A DNA stretch of 61,823 nt, from positions 1 to 61,823 of the forward strand of contig NZ_JARXWL010000017.1 of NCBI RefSeq assembly GCF_029893325.1. Direction: 5' to 3'. Below the pieces are notes generated by a model. It saw only the letters and a list, made by a program, of their open reading frames with translations. It did no database searches and was not told the DNA's origin. Origin of the DNA: Enterococcus sp. PF1-24 (GTDB lineage Bacteria > Bacillota > Bacilli > Lactobacillales > Enterococcaceae). The position numbers were made by a program, and so were the translations under genes. Positions 1 through 8,096 of the stretch are shown here, piece after piece. Numbering within the stretch: the first letter of the stretch is position 1; every line of letters starts with the position of its first letter.

Positions 1-28
1 GGGACTTTTTGGTATAACCTTTTGTTTC

Positions 29-53
29 CCACCCGCATAGCAGGTGGTTTTCT
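29..53 (+). terminator. Small hairpin with T-run, possible terminator or repeat fragment
   Basis: CCACC (29-33) pairs with GGTGG (43-47) and TTTTCTGTTT follows. It could end a plus-strand gene lying left of the window. The following sequence to about 92 has no gene and includes a small palindrome TGACTaaAGTCA. Confidence 0.35.
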
Positions 54-92
54 GTTTCGCTCGTTTCACTCACTCAACTGACTAAAGTCAAT

Positions 93-127
93 AAAAAAAG
101 AAAACCTTTTCTCAAAGAGAAAAGGTT
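93..127 (-). terminator. Intrinsic terminator of the hflX operon
   Basis: AACCTTTTCTC (103-113) and GAGAAAAGGTT (117-127) form a perfect 11-bp stem with a 3-nt loop. Read on the minus strand it is followed by a T-rich run, just after the hflX stop. Confidence 0.85.
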
Positions 128-142
128 ACATCATTTCATATT

Positions 143-1369
143 TTAGTTCTCTAATGCTAACCATCGAGAATCTTTAGCTGCAAAACCGCTAACTAAGTAA
201 TCGTTGCTAGCTTCTCTAAATTCTTCTTGCAAAACTAGCGTTTGCCGTTTTAACTGGCTTAACTTTTTACCTTCAGAAATAGCTAATTCTAATTGATAAG
301 GGATTAAAATTTCCATTAGCTGACGGCGAATTGCTGCTGTTAAATCAACTTTCCCCGCTTCGGTTTTAGCTGAAATTAAAACATTAGGAAATAGTGTTGG
401 TACAAATTCAGCACCATTTAATTGGTCCGCTTTATTATAAACCGTTAAAACTGGAATATCATCCATTGCTAATTCTTTCATGAGTTGCAAAACAGTAATC
501 TCTTGCTGTTGCCGTTCTGGCGAGCTAACATCAACCACATGTAGTAATAAATCCACCTCGCTGCTTTCCTCTAAAGTTGATTGAAAGGCGTCAATTAATT
601 GCGTTGGTAAATCTTGAATAAAGCCTACAGTGTCAGTTAAAGTTACTTCCATCCCTTGTGGTAATTGCCATTTTTTTGTTAAAGGATCTAAAGTAGCAAA
701 AAGCTGATCTTGCGCATAAGTTTCCGCATCGGTTAAAAGATTTAAAATCGTTGATTTACCAGCATTAGTATAGCCAAGTAAACCAATTTGAAAAACTTCG
801 CTATGGCGGCGTTTCTCACGACTTCTGATGCGATGTGCCGCTACTTCTTTTAATTCTTTTTTAATAATCGCAACTTTATTACGAATATGGCGCCGGTCGG
901 TTTCTAGTTTCGTTTCCCCAGGTCCTCGGGTTCCGATCCCTCCACCTAAACGGGAGAGATGTTTCCCCTGCCCCACTAATCGTGGCAACAGATAATTTAA
1001 TTGCGCCAATTCAACTTGTAGCTTGCCTTCACGGGAGCGTGCCCGCAAAGCAAAAATATCTAAAATCAACTGCACCCGATCAATGACTGGTACACCGACA
1101 GCTTCACTAATTAGTTGGCTTTGGCGGGGTGTTAATTCATGATTGAAAATAACTAAATCTGCTTCATAAGCATCAATTAACTGCGTTAACTCTTCAACTT
1201 TCCCTTTACCAATTAGGGTTTGACGATCAACTTGCGTTCTTTTCTGAATTAAAGAATAGACCACTTCACCAGCTGCTGTTTCTGTCAAACTAATCAGCTC
1301 CGCCATCGACTCGCGAAAAGTGCGACTGTTAGCTAAGGTTTCAACCCCTACAATAATTACCTTTTCCAA
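143..1369 (-). CDS. hflX: GTPase HflX
   Basis: The 408-residue product is a full-length HflX, a ribosome-associated GTPase that splits or rescues stalled ribosomes. The N-terminal HflX domain (about 1-190) contains the glycine-rich segment SRLGGGIGTRGPGETKLE. The G domain follows, with G1 GYTNAGKS, G3 DTVGF and G4 NKAD. The ATG start has an AGGAGG-type site just upstream. It is the last gene before the terminator at 93-127 and lies 34 nt after miaA. The hflX-miaA pairing is common, although Gram-negatives have hfq between them. The family assignment is secure; the physiological role here is inferred. Confidence 0.95.
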   Translation of the reverse strand: MEKVIIVGVETLANSRTFRESMAELISLTETAAGEVVYSLIQKRTQVDRQTLIGKGKVEELTQLIDAYEADLVIFNHELTPRQSQLISEAVGVPVIDRVQLILDIFALRARSREGKLQVELAQLNYLLPRLVGQGKHLSRLGGGIGTRGPGETKLETDRRHIRNKVAIIKKELKEVAAHRIRSREKRRHSEVFQIGLLGYTNAGKSTILNLLTDAETYAQDQLFATLDPLTKKWQLPQGMEVTLTDTVGFIQDLPTQLIDAFQSTLEESSEVDLLLHVVDVSSPERQQQEITVLQLMKELAMDDIPVLTVYNKADQLNGAEFVPTLFPNVLISAKTEAGKVDLTAAIRRQLMEILIPYQLELAISEGKKLSQLKRQTLVLQEEFREASNDYLVSGFAAKDSRWLALEN

Positions 1370-1403
1370 AAAAACACCTCCTTACCTAATTTATATAGTT
1401 ATT

Positions 1404-2318
1404 TTACTTCAGCCAGTCGTTAACCAGCTGTTCAATTTCTGCCAAATCATTTTGTGGGGTCACTAAATCAAACCATTGGGCTTGACTACGATTACGAAAC
1501 CAAGTTAATTGGCGTTTAGCATAACGCCGTGAGTTTTGCTTCACTTGTTCAACAGCCTCTTCTAAAGTTGCTTCGCTAGCAAAATACGGAAAAAATTCCT
1601 TGTAGCCAATGCCTTGCGCGCTTTGATATTCAGGATGTGGCGCTAAGCTTTCAGCTTCAGCTAATAAGCCTTCAGTTAACATCAAATCAACCCGCTGATT
1701 AATGCGATTGTATAACAATTCTCGTTGTGTATTTAAGCCAATCATCAAGTAATCATATAAAGCTTGTGGCTCTTCTTGGGGTGTAAAAATACTTTGACCC
1801 GTTTTTTCAAAAACTTCTAAAGCGCGAATGACTTTTTTTCGATTATTAAAATGAATTTTGCTGGCCGCTAAAGTATCTTTAGTTTGCAGCAATTGCCATA
1901 GTTCTTGATTACCAATTTCAGCAGCTAATTTTTCTAAATCTGCTCGTAATTCTTGGTCTGCTAACTCTTCTTTTCCACCAAGTTTAAAATCATATAATAA
2001 AGCTTGAATATACAAACCGGTACCACCGACGATAATTGGCAACTTACCGGCAGTTTTAATTTCTTGAATTTTTTGACGGGCTGATGCTTGAAAATCAGCA
2101 ACTGAATAGTTTTCATCCATTTTTCGTTCATTAATTAAATAATGCGGAACTCCTGCCATTTCAGCTGCAGTAACTTTAGCGGTCCCAATATTCAAATCAC
2201 AATAAATTTGCATGGAATCGCCGCTAATAATTTCACCATTGAATTTTTTCGCCAGTTGAATACTTAAAGCGGTTTTGCCAACTGCTGTCGGACCGACAAT
2301 CACTAAAACTTTATCCAT
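1404..2318 (-). CDS. miaA: tRNA dimethylallyltransferase MiaA
   Basis: MiaA transfers a dimethylallyl group to N6 of A37 in tRNAs reading UNN codons. The P-loop GPTAVGKT lies at the N-terminus and GDSMQIY follows, the usual substrate-binding signature. I chose the ATG at 2318 (MDKVLVIVG, 304 aa) because GTGAGG sits 7 nt upstream. A GTG four codons earlier (2330) keeps the frame but has no spaced ribosome site. The first bases overlap the end of the upstream glycerophosphodiesterase gene by 8 nt, so the two are translationally coupled. Confidence 0.95.
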   Translation of the reverse strand: MDKVLVIVGPTAVGKTALSIQLAKKFNGEIISGDSMQIYCDLNIGTAKVTAAEMAGVPHYLINERKMDENYSVADFQASARQKIQEIKTAGKLPIIVGGTGLYIQALLYDFKLGGKEELADQELRADLEKLAAEIGNQELWQLLQTKDTLAASKIHFNNRKKVIRALEVFEKTGQSIFTPQEEPQALYDYLMIGLNTQRELLYNRINQRVDLMLTEGLLAEAESLAPHPEYQSAQGIGYKEFFPYFASEATLEEAVEQVKQNSRRYAKRQLTWFRNRSQAQWFDLVTPQNDLAEIEQLVNDWLK

Positions 2319-3036
2319 TGAATTCCTCACTTAATTTGATAGCTTTTTGGGGATAATCAGTAAAAAGGCCGGCTACTTGTTGTTGAAAACAAAAAGTCAT
2401 TTGTTCCTCTTTATTAACCGTCCAAGGACGAATCGGTTTGCTGTAATTTGCTAAATTTTTTTCTTGCTGAATAACCCAAGAGATTTTCGGATGTAAAGCG
2501 GAAATAAAGGCACTCTTTTCAGCTAATTGGGCTTTTTTCATTTCATCTACAAAAAGATAAGCCAAATCAAGCGTAGGCATCAAATTGGCCATTTTCTCTA
2601 AAGACGGAAAATAAAAACTGGAAATAACTAAACTAAAAGGCCAAGTTTGACTTTGCAACACTTCAGCTAACTGTTCTTCAATGCCTGTATAATGAATAAT
2701 ATCGGTTTTAATTTCAATATTCAGTTGACCAGTAAAATTTAATTTGACCAATAAGCTTAAAACTTCGGTTAAGGTTGGCACTTTCGTTGATATTTCTCCA
2801 CCCGCATTAAATTTTTGGATTTCGACTAATGTTAAGTCTTTAATCCAACCACGACCATTGGTGGTTCGCGCTAGCGTTTCATCATGAATAACTACTAATT
2901 GGGCGTCTTTTGTTAAATGAACATCAAGCTCAATTCCTGAAGCACCAAGTTTAACGGCATCTTCAAATGCTGGTAAGGTATTTTCGGGAAAACAGCTACT
3001 ATTCCCACGATGCGCAAAAATTCTCGTCACTTTCAT
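2311..3036 (-). CDS. Glycerophosphodiester phosphodiesterase
   Basis: The 241-residue protein begins with FAHRGNSSCFPENT and continues with GIELDVHLTKDAQLVVIHDE, the catalytic GDPD signature (HRG, ENT, E-x-D-V, HDE). It hydrolyses glycerophosphodiesters to glycerol-3-phosphate and an alcohol. No signal peptide is seen, so it is the cytosolic UgpQ type rather than secreted GlpQ. ATG at 3036 is preferred over the adjacent GTG at 3039 because AAGGGA is then better spaced. The 3' end overlaps miaA. Confidence 0.9.
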   Translation of the reverse strand: MKVTRIFAHRGNSSCFPENTLPAFEDAVKLGASGIELDVHLTKDAQLVVIHDETLARTTNGRGWIKDLTLVEIQKFNAGGEISTKVPTLTEVLSLLVKLNFTGQLNIEIKTDIIHYTGIEEQLAEVLQSQTWPFSLVISSFYFPSLEKMANLMPTLDLAYLFVDEMKKAQLAEKSAFISALHPKISWVIQQEKNLANYSKPIRPWTVNKEEQMTFCFQQQVAGLFTDYPQKAIKLSEEFNG

Positions 3037-3057
3037 CACATCCCTTTACAGATTTAG

Positions 3058-3585
3058 TTAGTCTTTCAAAAAATAACTTAAAGGTTGGTTCGTTAAAGCC
3101 TTCATATGACGTTTTTTTTCTTCCATAATGCTGACTAATTCATCAGAAAATGTTTCTAAAATAATTCGGCCACCCGTATAAGTATAACCACCTAATCGCA
3201 CCGTTTCATCTGGTGATAAAATCACCCGGCGATGAGAGATATTTTTGAAAAACTCTTCTATTAAATAAGTTGGCAAATAAAAATTGTTTTGTGAAGCAAA
3301 TGATTTCAAATAAACAAAATCATCAATCGGCACATAACAATCATCAAAAGCATCAAAACTCACATATTCAGGTTTTAATAACAAACCTTTTTGTAAAATA
3401 TCATTAATTTTAGCATTTAATAAATTTAAAGTTTCAATTTCTTTAACGGTAAACATCAACTCTTGATTTCGTAGTTGTTTTTTCTCCTCATATTTGGTTT
3501 TTAAGTTAAAGGCCACCACCACAATGATTCCTCCAATAATAACGCCAATTAAACCTGCAATACAGGGAATTAATATATCCAACAT
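3058..3585 (-). CDS. Membrane-anchored protein of unknown function
   Basis: I do not recognise this 175-residue protein. It has one N-terminal hydrophobic helix (about residues 3-25, rich in I, V and G), then a basic, charged stretch and a soluble domain, so it is probably a single-pass protein facing the cytoplasm. The ATG at 3585 is preceded by AAGGAGG at good spacing. An in-frame ATG at 3627 also has a GAGGTG site and would add 14 residues, so the start is not settled. It is first in a likely operon with the phosphodiesterase, miaA and hflX. Confidence 0.75.
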   Translation of the reverse strand: MLDILIPCIAGLIGVIIGGIIVVVAFNLKTKYEEKKQLRNQELMFTVKEIETLNLLNAKINDILQKGLLLKPEYVSFDAFDDCYVPIDDFVYLKSFASQNNFYLPTYLIEEFFKNISHRRVILSPDETVRLGGYTYTGGRIILETFSDELVSIMEEKKRHMKALTNQPLSYFLKD

Positions 3586-3724
3586 CTTGCTTCCTCCTTG
3601 AAAATTTTCCTTCTTATATGATAGCATAACTTCACCTCGTTGAGATAGCTAAACTACACTTCATTTACTAATTTATGAAAACTGAGCAAAAATTAAATTA
3701 TGATATAAAAAAGAGAGCTTTTCC

Positions 3725-3754
3725 TTTGACCTTTATTGACCAAAATAGTATACT
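3725..3754 (+). promoter_or_regulatory. clpP promoter with CtsR operator
   Basis: Read on the minus strand, positions 3741-3725 give GGTCAAT-AAA-GGTCAAA, one mismatch from the CtsR heptad direct repeat. It overlaps the -35 TTGACC (3726-3731), which is followed after 17 nt by the -10 TATACT (3749-3754). A second -10-like TATAAT lies at 3790-3795. The rest of the gene-free stretch 3586-3911 shows only a leader of about 150 nt. Confidence 0.85.
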
Positions 3755-3911
3755 ACTTTTTAGAGAATTATGTTAAACTAATCTCTAGATATAATTTGCA
3801 AATTTTCACTTGTAGCGCTAAACAGCTAGGATGTTTTTTCTTCCCAAATTGAATGCTTTCGCACAGTGAAAATCAGATTAATAATTTGAAACAAACTAGG
3901 AGGAAAAATTT

Positions 3912-4505
3912 ATGAATTTAATCCCAACAGTTATCGAACAATCATCTCGTGGGGAAAGAGCCTATGATATTTACTCTCGATTATTAAAAGACCGCATTAT
4001 CATGCTAAGTGGAGCGATTGATGATGATGTAGCCAATTCAATCATTGCTCAGTTACTATTTTTAGATGCGCAAGATTCTGAAAAAGATATCTATCTTTAT
4101 ATTAACTCACCAGGCGGTAGCGTTTCAGCTGGATTGGCGATTTTCGATACAATGAACTTTGTAAAAGCCGATGTTCAAACAATCGTTTTAGGTATGGCAG
4201 CTTCAATGGGTAGCTTCCTATTAACCGCTGGCGCCAAAGGCAAACGTTTCGCCTTACCAAATGCTGAAATCATGATTCACCAACCTCTTGGTGGCGCTCA
4301 AGGTCAAGCAACTGAAATTGAAATTGCAGCACGCCATATTTTGAAAACAAGAGAACGTTTAAATCGCATTTTAGCTGAACAAACTGGTCAACCAATTGAA
4401 GTGATTGAAAAAGATACAGATCGCGACAATTTCATGACAGCTGAACAAGCTAAAGAATACGGTTTAATTGATGAAGTAATGGTTAACAGCAGCACTTTAA
4501 AATAA
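3912..4505 (+). CDS. clpP: ATP-dependent Clp protease proteolytic subunit ClpP
   Basis: This is the tetradecameric serine peptidase that degrades substrates delivered by ClpX, ClpC or ClpE. Length (197 aa) and sequence are typical. The catalytic triad is visible: Ser98 in GMAASMGS, His123 in MIHQP and Asp172 in DTDRDN. The start follows a strong GGAGG site. It stands alone, with its own promoter and CtsR-type operator upstream and a bidirectional terminator downstream, so heat-shock control through CtsR is expected. Confidence 0.98.
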   Translation: MNLIPTVIEQSSRGERAYDIYSRLLKDRIIMLSGAIDDDVANSIIAQLLFLDAQDSEKDIYLYINSPGGSVSAGLAIFDTMNFVKADVQTIVLGMAASMGSFLLTAGAKGKRFALPNAEIMIHQPLGGAQGQATEIEIAARHILKTRERLNRILAEQTGQPIEVIEKDTDRDNFMTAEQAKEYGLIDEVMVNSSTLK

Positions 4506-4523
4506 GTTTAATAATCTGAAATA

Positions 4524-4573
4524 AAAAACCTCTTAGCATGCGCTTTAATCAGAGCTTGCTAAGAGGTTTTTTA
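4524..4573. terminator. Bidirectional intrinsic terminator
   Basis: AACCTCTTAGCA and TGCTAAGAGGTT form a perfect 12-bp stem with A-run and T-run flanks. It lies between the convergent clpP and the gamma-carbonic-anhydrase-like gene. Confidence 0.85.
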
Positions 4574-5059
4574 TTATTCAGTAATTCGTTGAAATTTGCC
4601 GACAGCATGTAGTTGCCCCATTTCCACATAATGTTGAGAGTTAGCATGGTTTTTAGCAATTTCTTCAGGAGTTAGCTCGCGAATCACCTTTGCAGGACGC
4701 CCAAAAGCTAACGTATTCGCTGGGATGACTTTTCCTTCAGTAACTAATGAACCGGCACCAATCATGGCATTTTCACCAATTATCGCATGATTTAAAATCG
4801 TCGTCCCCATACCGATTAACGCCCCATTGCTAATTTCGCAACCATGAATCACGCATTGATGCCCCACCGTTACATCCTCGCCAATCACTACTGGTGCATC
4901 TAAATCCACATGCACCACCGAACCATCTTGAATATTGCTACGATCACCGATTTTAATCCAATTGGCATCACCACGCACAGCGGCTTGATACCAAATCGTA
5001 ACTTCATCACCTAAAGTTACATCGCCAACAACATCCGCACTTTTTGCTATAAATCTCAT
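4574..5059 (-). CDS. Gamma-carbonic-anhydrase-like left-handed beta-helix protein
   Basis: The 161-residue protein is built of hexapeptide repeats (for example VVIGEDVTVGHQCVIHG) and carries the metal-ligand histidines expected of the YrdA/CaiE branch of the gamma carbonic anhydrase family (VHVD, GHQCVIHGC). The C-terminal helix follows NTLAFGRPAKVIREL. The family forms trimers that bind zinc or iron between subunits. Whether this member hydrates CO2 is unknown. ATG at 5059 is chosen because AGGAGG is then 9 nt away; the ATG at 5065 is only 3 nt away. Confidence 0.88.
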   Translation of the reverse strand: MRFIAKSADVVGDVTLGDEVTIWYQAAVRGDANWIKIGDRSNIQDGSVVHVDLDAPVVIGEDVTVGHQCVIHGCEISNGALIGMGTTILNHAIIGENAMIGAGSLVTEGKVIPANTLAFGRPAKVIRELTPEEIAKNHANSQHYVEMGQLHAVGKFQRITE

Positions 5060-5166
5060 AATCATAATCCTCCTGTTCATTTATAAATAGCTAATGATTA
5101 AAACTACTATACGTCACCAAAATTCCTCTTAACAACCGTTTCATTAAAAATAAACTGCTTTAAAGA

Positions 5167-5724
5167 TTAAGCCGAAATCCCAATAATATGCGGGGTTAGT
5201 CGCTCACAAACTAGTTCTGCCATCAGTTCATCTGTTTCTTCCATACCATTCATACACCAAGCTATTAAAACATTAAGAATGCCACCTGCGATAAAATGAA
5301 TATTATATTTTTCGAATTCCGGCGTACAATCTATTGTGCAAACTATAGACTTTGAAAATTCATCGAGAAACCCCACTGATTGATCAAGTATGAGTTGATT
5401 CATTTTAGAACGAAGTAAATTAATAATAAAAAATTGATGTTGCCTAAAACAATAAAAATACAAACGAGTCATTTCATAATTACTAAATTCTTTTGACTCC
5501 AAAAGAGCAGCATACTCCATAAAAAGCGCTTCGAGATGCTCTGTAAGAATATCTTCCAAGATTTGATAATTTCGATAAAAAGCCATGCGAGAAACGCCAG
5601 CTTTTTTAGTAACTTCGGTAATTGAAATATTTTTAAAATCCTTTTTTTCCATGATAGACATAAGTGCAATAAAAATACTTTCTTTAGTAATTTTATTTTG
5701 CTCAACATTATACGTATTAGCCAT
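5167..5724 (-). CDS. TetR/AcrR-family transcriptional regulator
   Basis: This 185-residue protein has an N-terminal TetR helix-turn-helix (about residues 25-60, ISITEVTKKAGVSRMAFYRNY) and a divergent ligand domain. ATG 5724 is used; an upstream TTG at 5730 is equally possible given AAAGGAG. It is divergent from a short-chain dehydrogenase gene, and a near-perfect palindrome with a further half-site lies between them. It therefore probably represses the dehydrogenase and itself. The ligand is unknown. Confidence 0.88.
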   Translation of the reverse strand: MANTYNVEQNKITKESIFIALMSIMEKKDFKNISITEVTKKAGVSRMAFYRNYQILEDILTEHLEALFMEYAALLESKEFSNYEMTRLYFYCFRQHQFFIINLLRSKMNQLILDQSVGFLDEFSKSIVCTIDCTPEFEKYNIHFIAGGILNVLIAWCMNGMEETDELMAELVCERLTPHIIGISA

Positions 5725-5743
5725 GAACAATTTCGCTCCTTTT

Positions 5744-5794
5744 GTAACAGCTACCTTCTATTCCCTTGTAATTGCTTAGTCACTAAATTATACT
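5744..5794 (+). promoter_or_regulatory. Dehydrogenase promoter plus extra operator half-site
   Basis: -35 TTGTAA (5766-5771), 17 nt, -10 TATACT (5789-5794), reading toward the short-chain dehydrogenase. GTAACAGCTA (5744-5753) repeats the half-site of the downstream palindrome and lies next to the regulator start, so it may mediate autoregulation. Confidence 0.65.
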
Positions 5795-5801
5795 ACATTT
5801 C

Positions 5802-5831
5802 AAATAGCCGTTACAAGTGCAACAGCTATTT
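5802..5831. promoter_or_regulatory. Palindromic operator for the divergent TetR regulator
   Basis: AAATAGCCGTT (5802-5812) and AACAGCTATTT (5821-5831) are inverted with one mismatch around an 8-nt centre. The site lies at the expected transcription start of the dehydrogenase promoter, a typical place for TetR repression. Confidence 0.7.
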
Positions 5832-5862
5832 AAATTTAAATAAAAAATTGGAGGAAATATTA

Positions 5863-6723
5863 ATGAAAACATGGTTTATTACTGGAGCATCAGGCGGTTT
5901 AGCAACTTGTATTATTCAACAGTTACTTGAAAGAGGTGACCGTGTTGCCGCCACCATCCGTCGACCTGGCGTATTAGATGATTTACAAGCGCAATACGGT
6001 GCTCAATTATGGCAAGCTAACTTAGATTTAACTAACCCTCAACAAATCAGTGAAGTTGTAACGCAAGCATTTAACGAATTAGGAACAATTGATGTATTAG
6101 TTAATAACGCAGCTTATGCTTTATATGGTGGTGTTGAAGAAGCCAGTGACGAACAGATTGAACAACAATTTATTACCAATGTATTCGGATCATTGCGCAC
6201 CGCCCGCACCTTTTTACCGTTTTTCCGTGAGCAAGATGGCGGGCAAATTGTACAAATATCTAGTATGGCTGGGCATTATTCGACGCCAGCAATGGGTTTA
6301 TATAGCTCTACGAAACGGGCGGTTGAAGGTGCTTTTGAAGCACTAGCTCAGGAAGTTGCTCCCTTCAATATAAAAACAATCATCGTGCAACCCGGAGGAA
6401 TCCGAACAAATTTCGTTGCTGGTAATGGTGTATTTGGAGAACCGCTTGCAGCCTATCAAGATACGGAAACTAGTAAAGTAGTCAGCATGATGAAAGGTGA
6501 AGTTCCTGGTATGGATGCTAACTTACTTAAAAAAATGGTGATTGGCGATCCTGATAAGATGGCGCATCAAATTATTAAACGTGTTGATTTAGGCGATGGT
6601 CCCTTACGATTAGCGTTAAATAGTGATGCCTACCAAAAGATCCGTGCCAGTCTTGTAGAAAAATTAGCTGCTCTGGATGCACAAAAAGAAGTAGCTTACG
6701 CTACGGATGCAGATGACATCTAA
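5863..6723 (+). CDS. Short-chain dehydrogenase/reductase (SDR)
   Basis: This 286-residue classical SDR has the nucleotide-binding TGASGGLA at residues 7-14, NNAAY at 81-85 and the catalytic Ser133/134, Tyr147 and Lys151 (YSSTK). It is an NAD(P)-dependent oxidoreductase of unknown substrate. ATG 5863 has GGAGG 8 nt upstream; the reading frame stays open further upstream but without a ribosome site. Control is probably by the divergent TetR protein, so it may respond to the same small molecule. Confidence 0.92.
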   Translation: MKTWFITGASGGLATCIIQQLLERGDRVAATIRRPGVLDDLQAQYGAQLWQANLDLTNPQQISEVVTQAFNELGTIDVLVNNAAYALYGGVEEASDEQIEQQFITNVFGSLRTARTFLPFFREQDGGQIVQISSMAGHYSTPAMGLYSSTKRAVEGAFEALAQEVAPFNIKTIIVQPGGIRTNFVAGNGVFGEPLAAYQDTETSKVVSMMKGEVPGMDANLLKKMVIGDPDKMAHQIIKRVDLGDGPLRLALNSDAYQKIRASLVEKLAALDAQKEVAYATDADDI

Positions 6724-6762
6724 CAAGTTCTTTTTCATAAATAACTGTAGCATATTATTAGC

Positions 6763-6796
6763 AAAACCTCTTAATCAGCTGACTAAGAGGTTTTTA
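6763..6796 (+). terminator. Intrinsic terminator after the SDR gene
   Basis: AAAACCTCTTA pairs with CTAAGAGGTTTT around a short loop, followed by a T-run. Confidence 0.8.
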
Positions 6797-6822
6797 CTAT
6801 TTATTAATCCCTGCTTACCTTA

Positions 6823-6851
6823 TTGACGTAGCTTTTACCGATTGCTATACT
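6823..6851 (+). promoter_or_regulatory. Promoter of the aldo/keto reductase gene
   Basis: -35 TTGACG (6823-6828), 17-nt spacer, -10 TATACT (6846-6851). It predicts a leader of about 170 nt before the start at 7030. Confidence 0.75.
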
Positions 6852-6903
6852 TTGTAATGAAAAGTCTTATCAAATATTATGTTATGGTAAAAATTAACTT
6901 CCT

Positions 6904-7021
6904 AATATGAACAAGGATGTCAGTTCCACTTACTAAACTATCAAGTTAGTGGAATGATATACAGCGTTAAAATCAGACTAATTTTTCTTCAGAAAAATTA
7001 ATACTTCAATATGAACAAGGA
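6904..7021 (+). repeat. 14-bp direct repeat and two hairpins in the leader of the aldo/keto reductase gene
   Basis: AATATGAACAAGGA occurs exactly at 6904-6917 and 7008-7021; the second copy carries the ribosome site of the reductase. Between them are a hairpin at 6924-6954 (TTCCACT/AGTGGAA core) and another at 6980-6999 (AATTTTTC/GAAAAATT). The repeats may mark a small duplication or a regulatory leader. Confidence 0.6.
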
Positions 7022-7029
7022 GCATCAAA

Positions 7030-8013
7030 ATGGTGAATAAAAGAGTTTTTAAACAAATTAATCAACCTGTTTCAGAAATCGGACTAGGTACTTGGCAACT
7101 TGGTACAAAATGGGGCGATCCTTTCAACGAAAAAGAAGCTGAAAAAATCTTACAGACGGCTTATGAAAATAATATCAATCTCATTGATACCGCCGATATT
7201 TATAACGATGGTGAAAGTGAAAAAGCCATTGGTCAGTTTATGAAAAATAACGCCACTGATTTTTTTGTTGTAACTAAGTGTGGTCGTGGGCTTAATCCCC
7301 ATACTGCAGAAATGTATACGCCGGAAGCAATTGAAAAATTTGCAGAAGCAAGTTTAAAACGTCTGCAAATTGAAAAGTTAGATATGCTTTTACTTCATTG
7401 CCCACCTAGTTCTGTTTACAAAAAAGATGCTATTTTTACGAAATTAGATAAGATGCAACAAGCAGGTAAAATTCTTTCTTATGGTGTCAGCGTAGAAAAA
7501 GTCAGTGAAGCACTGGATGCTACCATTTATCCAATTGCGGCAGTCGAAATTATTTTTAATATGTTCCGTTTGAAACCCGCTGAAGATTTATTTTCAAAAT
7601 TGAAAGCTGAAAATATCGGCGCGATTGCTCGGGTTCCGTTAGCTAGTGGTCTTTTAACAGGAAAATATACCCCGCAAACAACTTTTGGCAAAGATGACCA
7701 TCGAAGTTTTAACCGCAACGGTGAAGCTTTTGATAAAGGTGAAACTTTCTCAGGCGTTGATTATGATTTAGGGCTACAAGCAGTTGCAGAGTTAAAGGCG
7801 CTCTTTGAAACAGATAACTTAATTCCTTATGCCTTAAAATGGATTCTGATGCACGACGCCATTACTACTGTGATTCCAGGCGCCAGCAACAATCAACAAG
7901 TCATTGCAAATGTGGCAGCTGCCTCAATTCCTGATTTGACTACAGCGCAAATGACTGGTGTGAAAAAAATCTACGATCAATATATTCGTAAGCAAGTCCA
8001 TCCAAACTGGTAA
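7030..8013 (+). CDS. Aldo/keto reductase
   Basis: The 327-residue protein is a single AKR TIM barrel with the catalytic tetrad visible: Asp53 (LIDTAD), Tyr58, Lys83 (VVTKCG) and His123 (LLLHCPP). The C-terminal AKR NADPH-binding segment (VIPGASNNQQV) is present. It reduces aldehydes or ketones with NADPH; the substrate cannot be told. It is monocistronic, with its own promoter and a strong terminator shared with the convergent ABC exporter operon. Confidence 0.93.
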   Translation: MVNKRVFKQINQPVSEIGLGTWQLGTKWGDPFNEKEAEKILQTAYENNINLIDTADIYNDGESEKAIGQFMKNNATDFFVVTKCGRGLNPHTAEMYTPEAIEKFAEASLKRLQIEKLDMLLLHCPPSSVYKKDAIFTKLDKMQQAGKILSYGVSVEKVSEALDATIYPIAAVEIIFNMFRLKPAEDLFSKLKAENIGAIARVPLASGLLTGKYTPQTTFGKDDHRSFNRNGEAFDKGETFSGVDYDLGLQAVAELKALFETDNLIPYALKWILMHDAITTVIPGASNNQQVIANVAAASIPDLTTAQMTGVKKIYDQYIRKQVHPNW

Positions 8014-8035
8014 AACAACTTATTTTTAATAAAGA

Positions 8036-8084
8036 AACAGCCTGACTGTTAGCTCTTTTAAAATGAGCTAACAGTCAGGCTGTT
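8036..8084. terminator. Bidirectional terminator with 20-bp perfect stem
   Basis: The arms at 8036-8055 and 8065-8084 (core CAGCCTGACTGTTAGCTC) are perfectly complementary. The hairpin lies between the convergent aldo/keto reductase and the exporter subunit gene. Confidence 0.88.
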
Positions 8085-8096
8085 ATTTACATCAAA

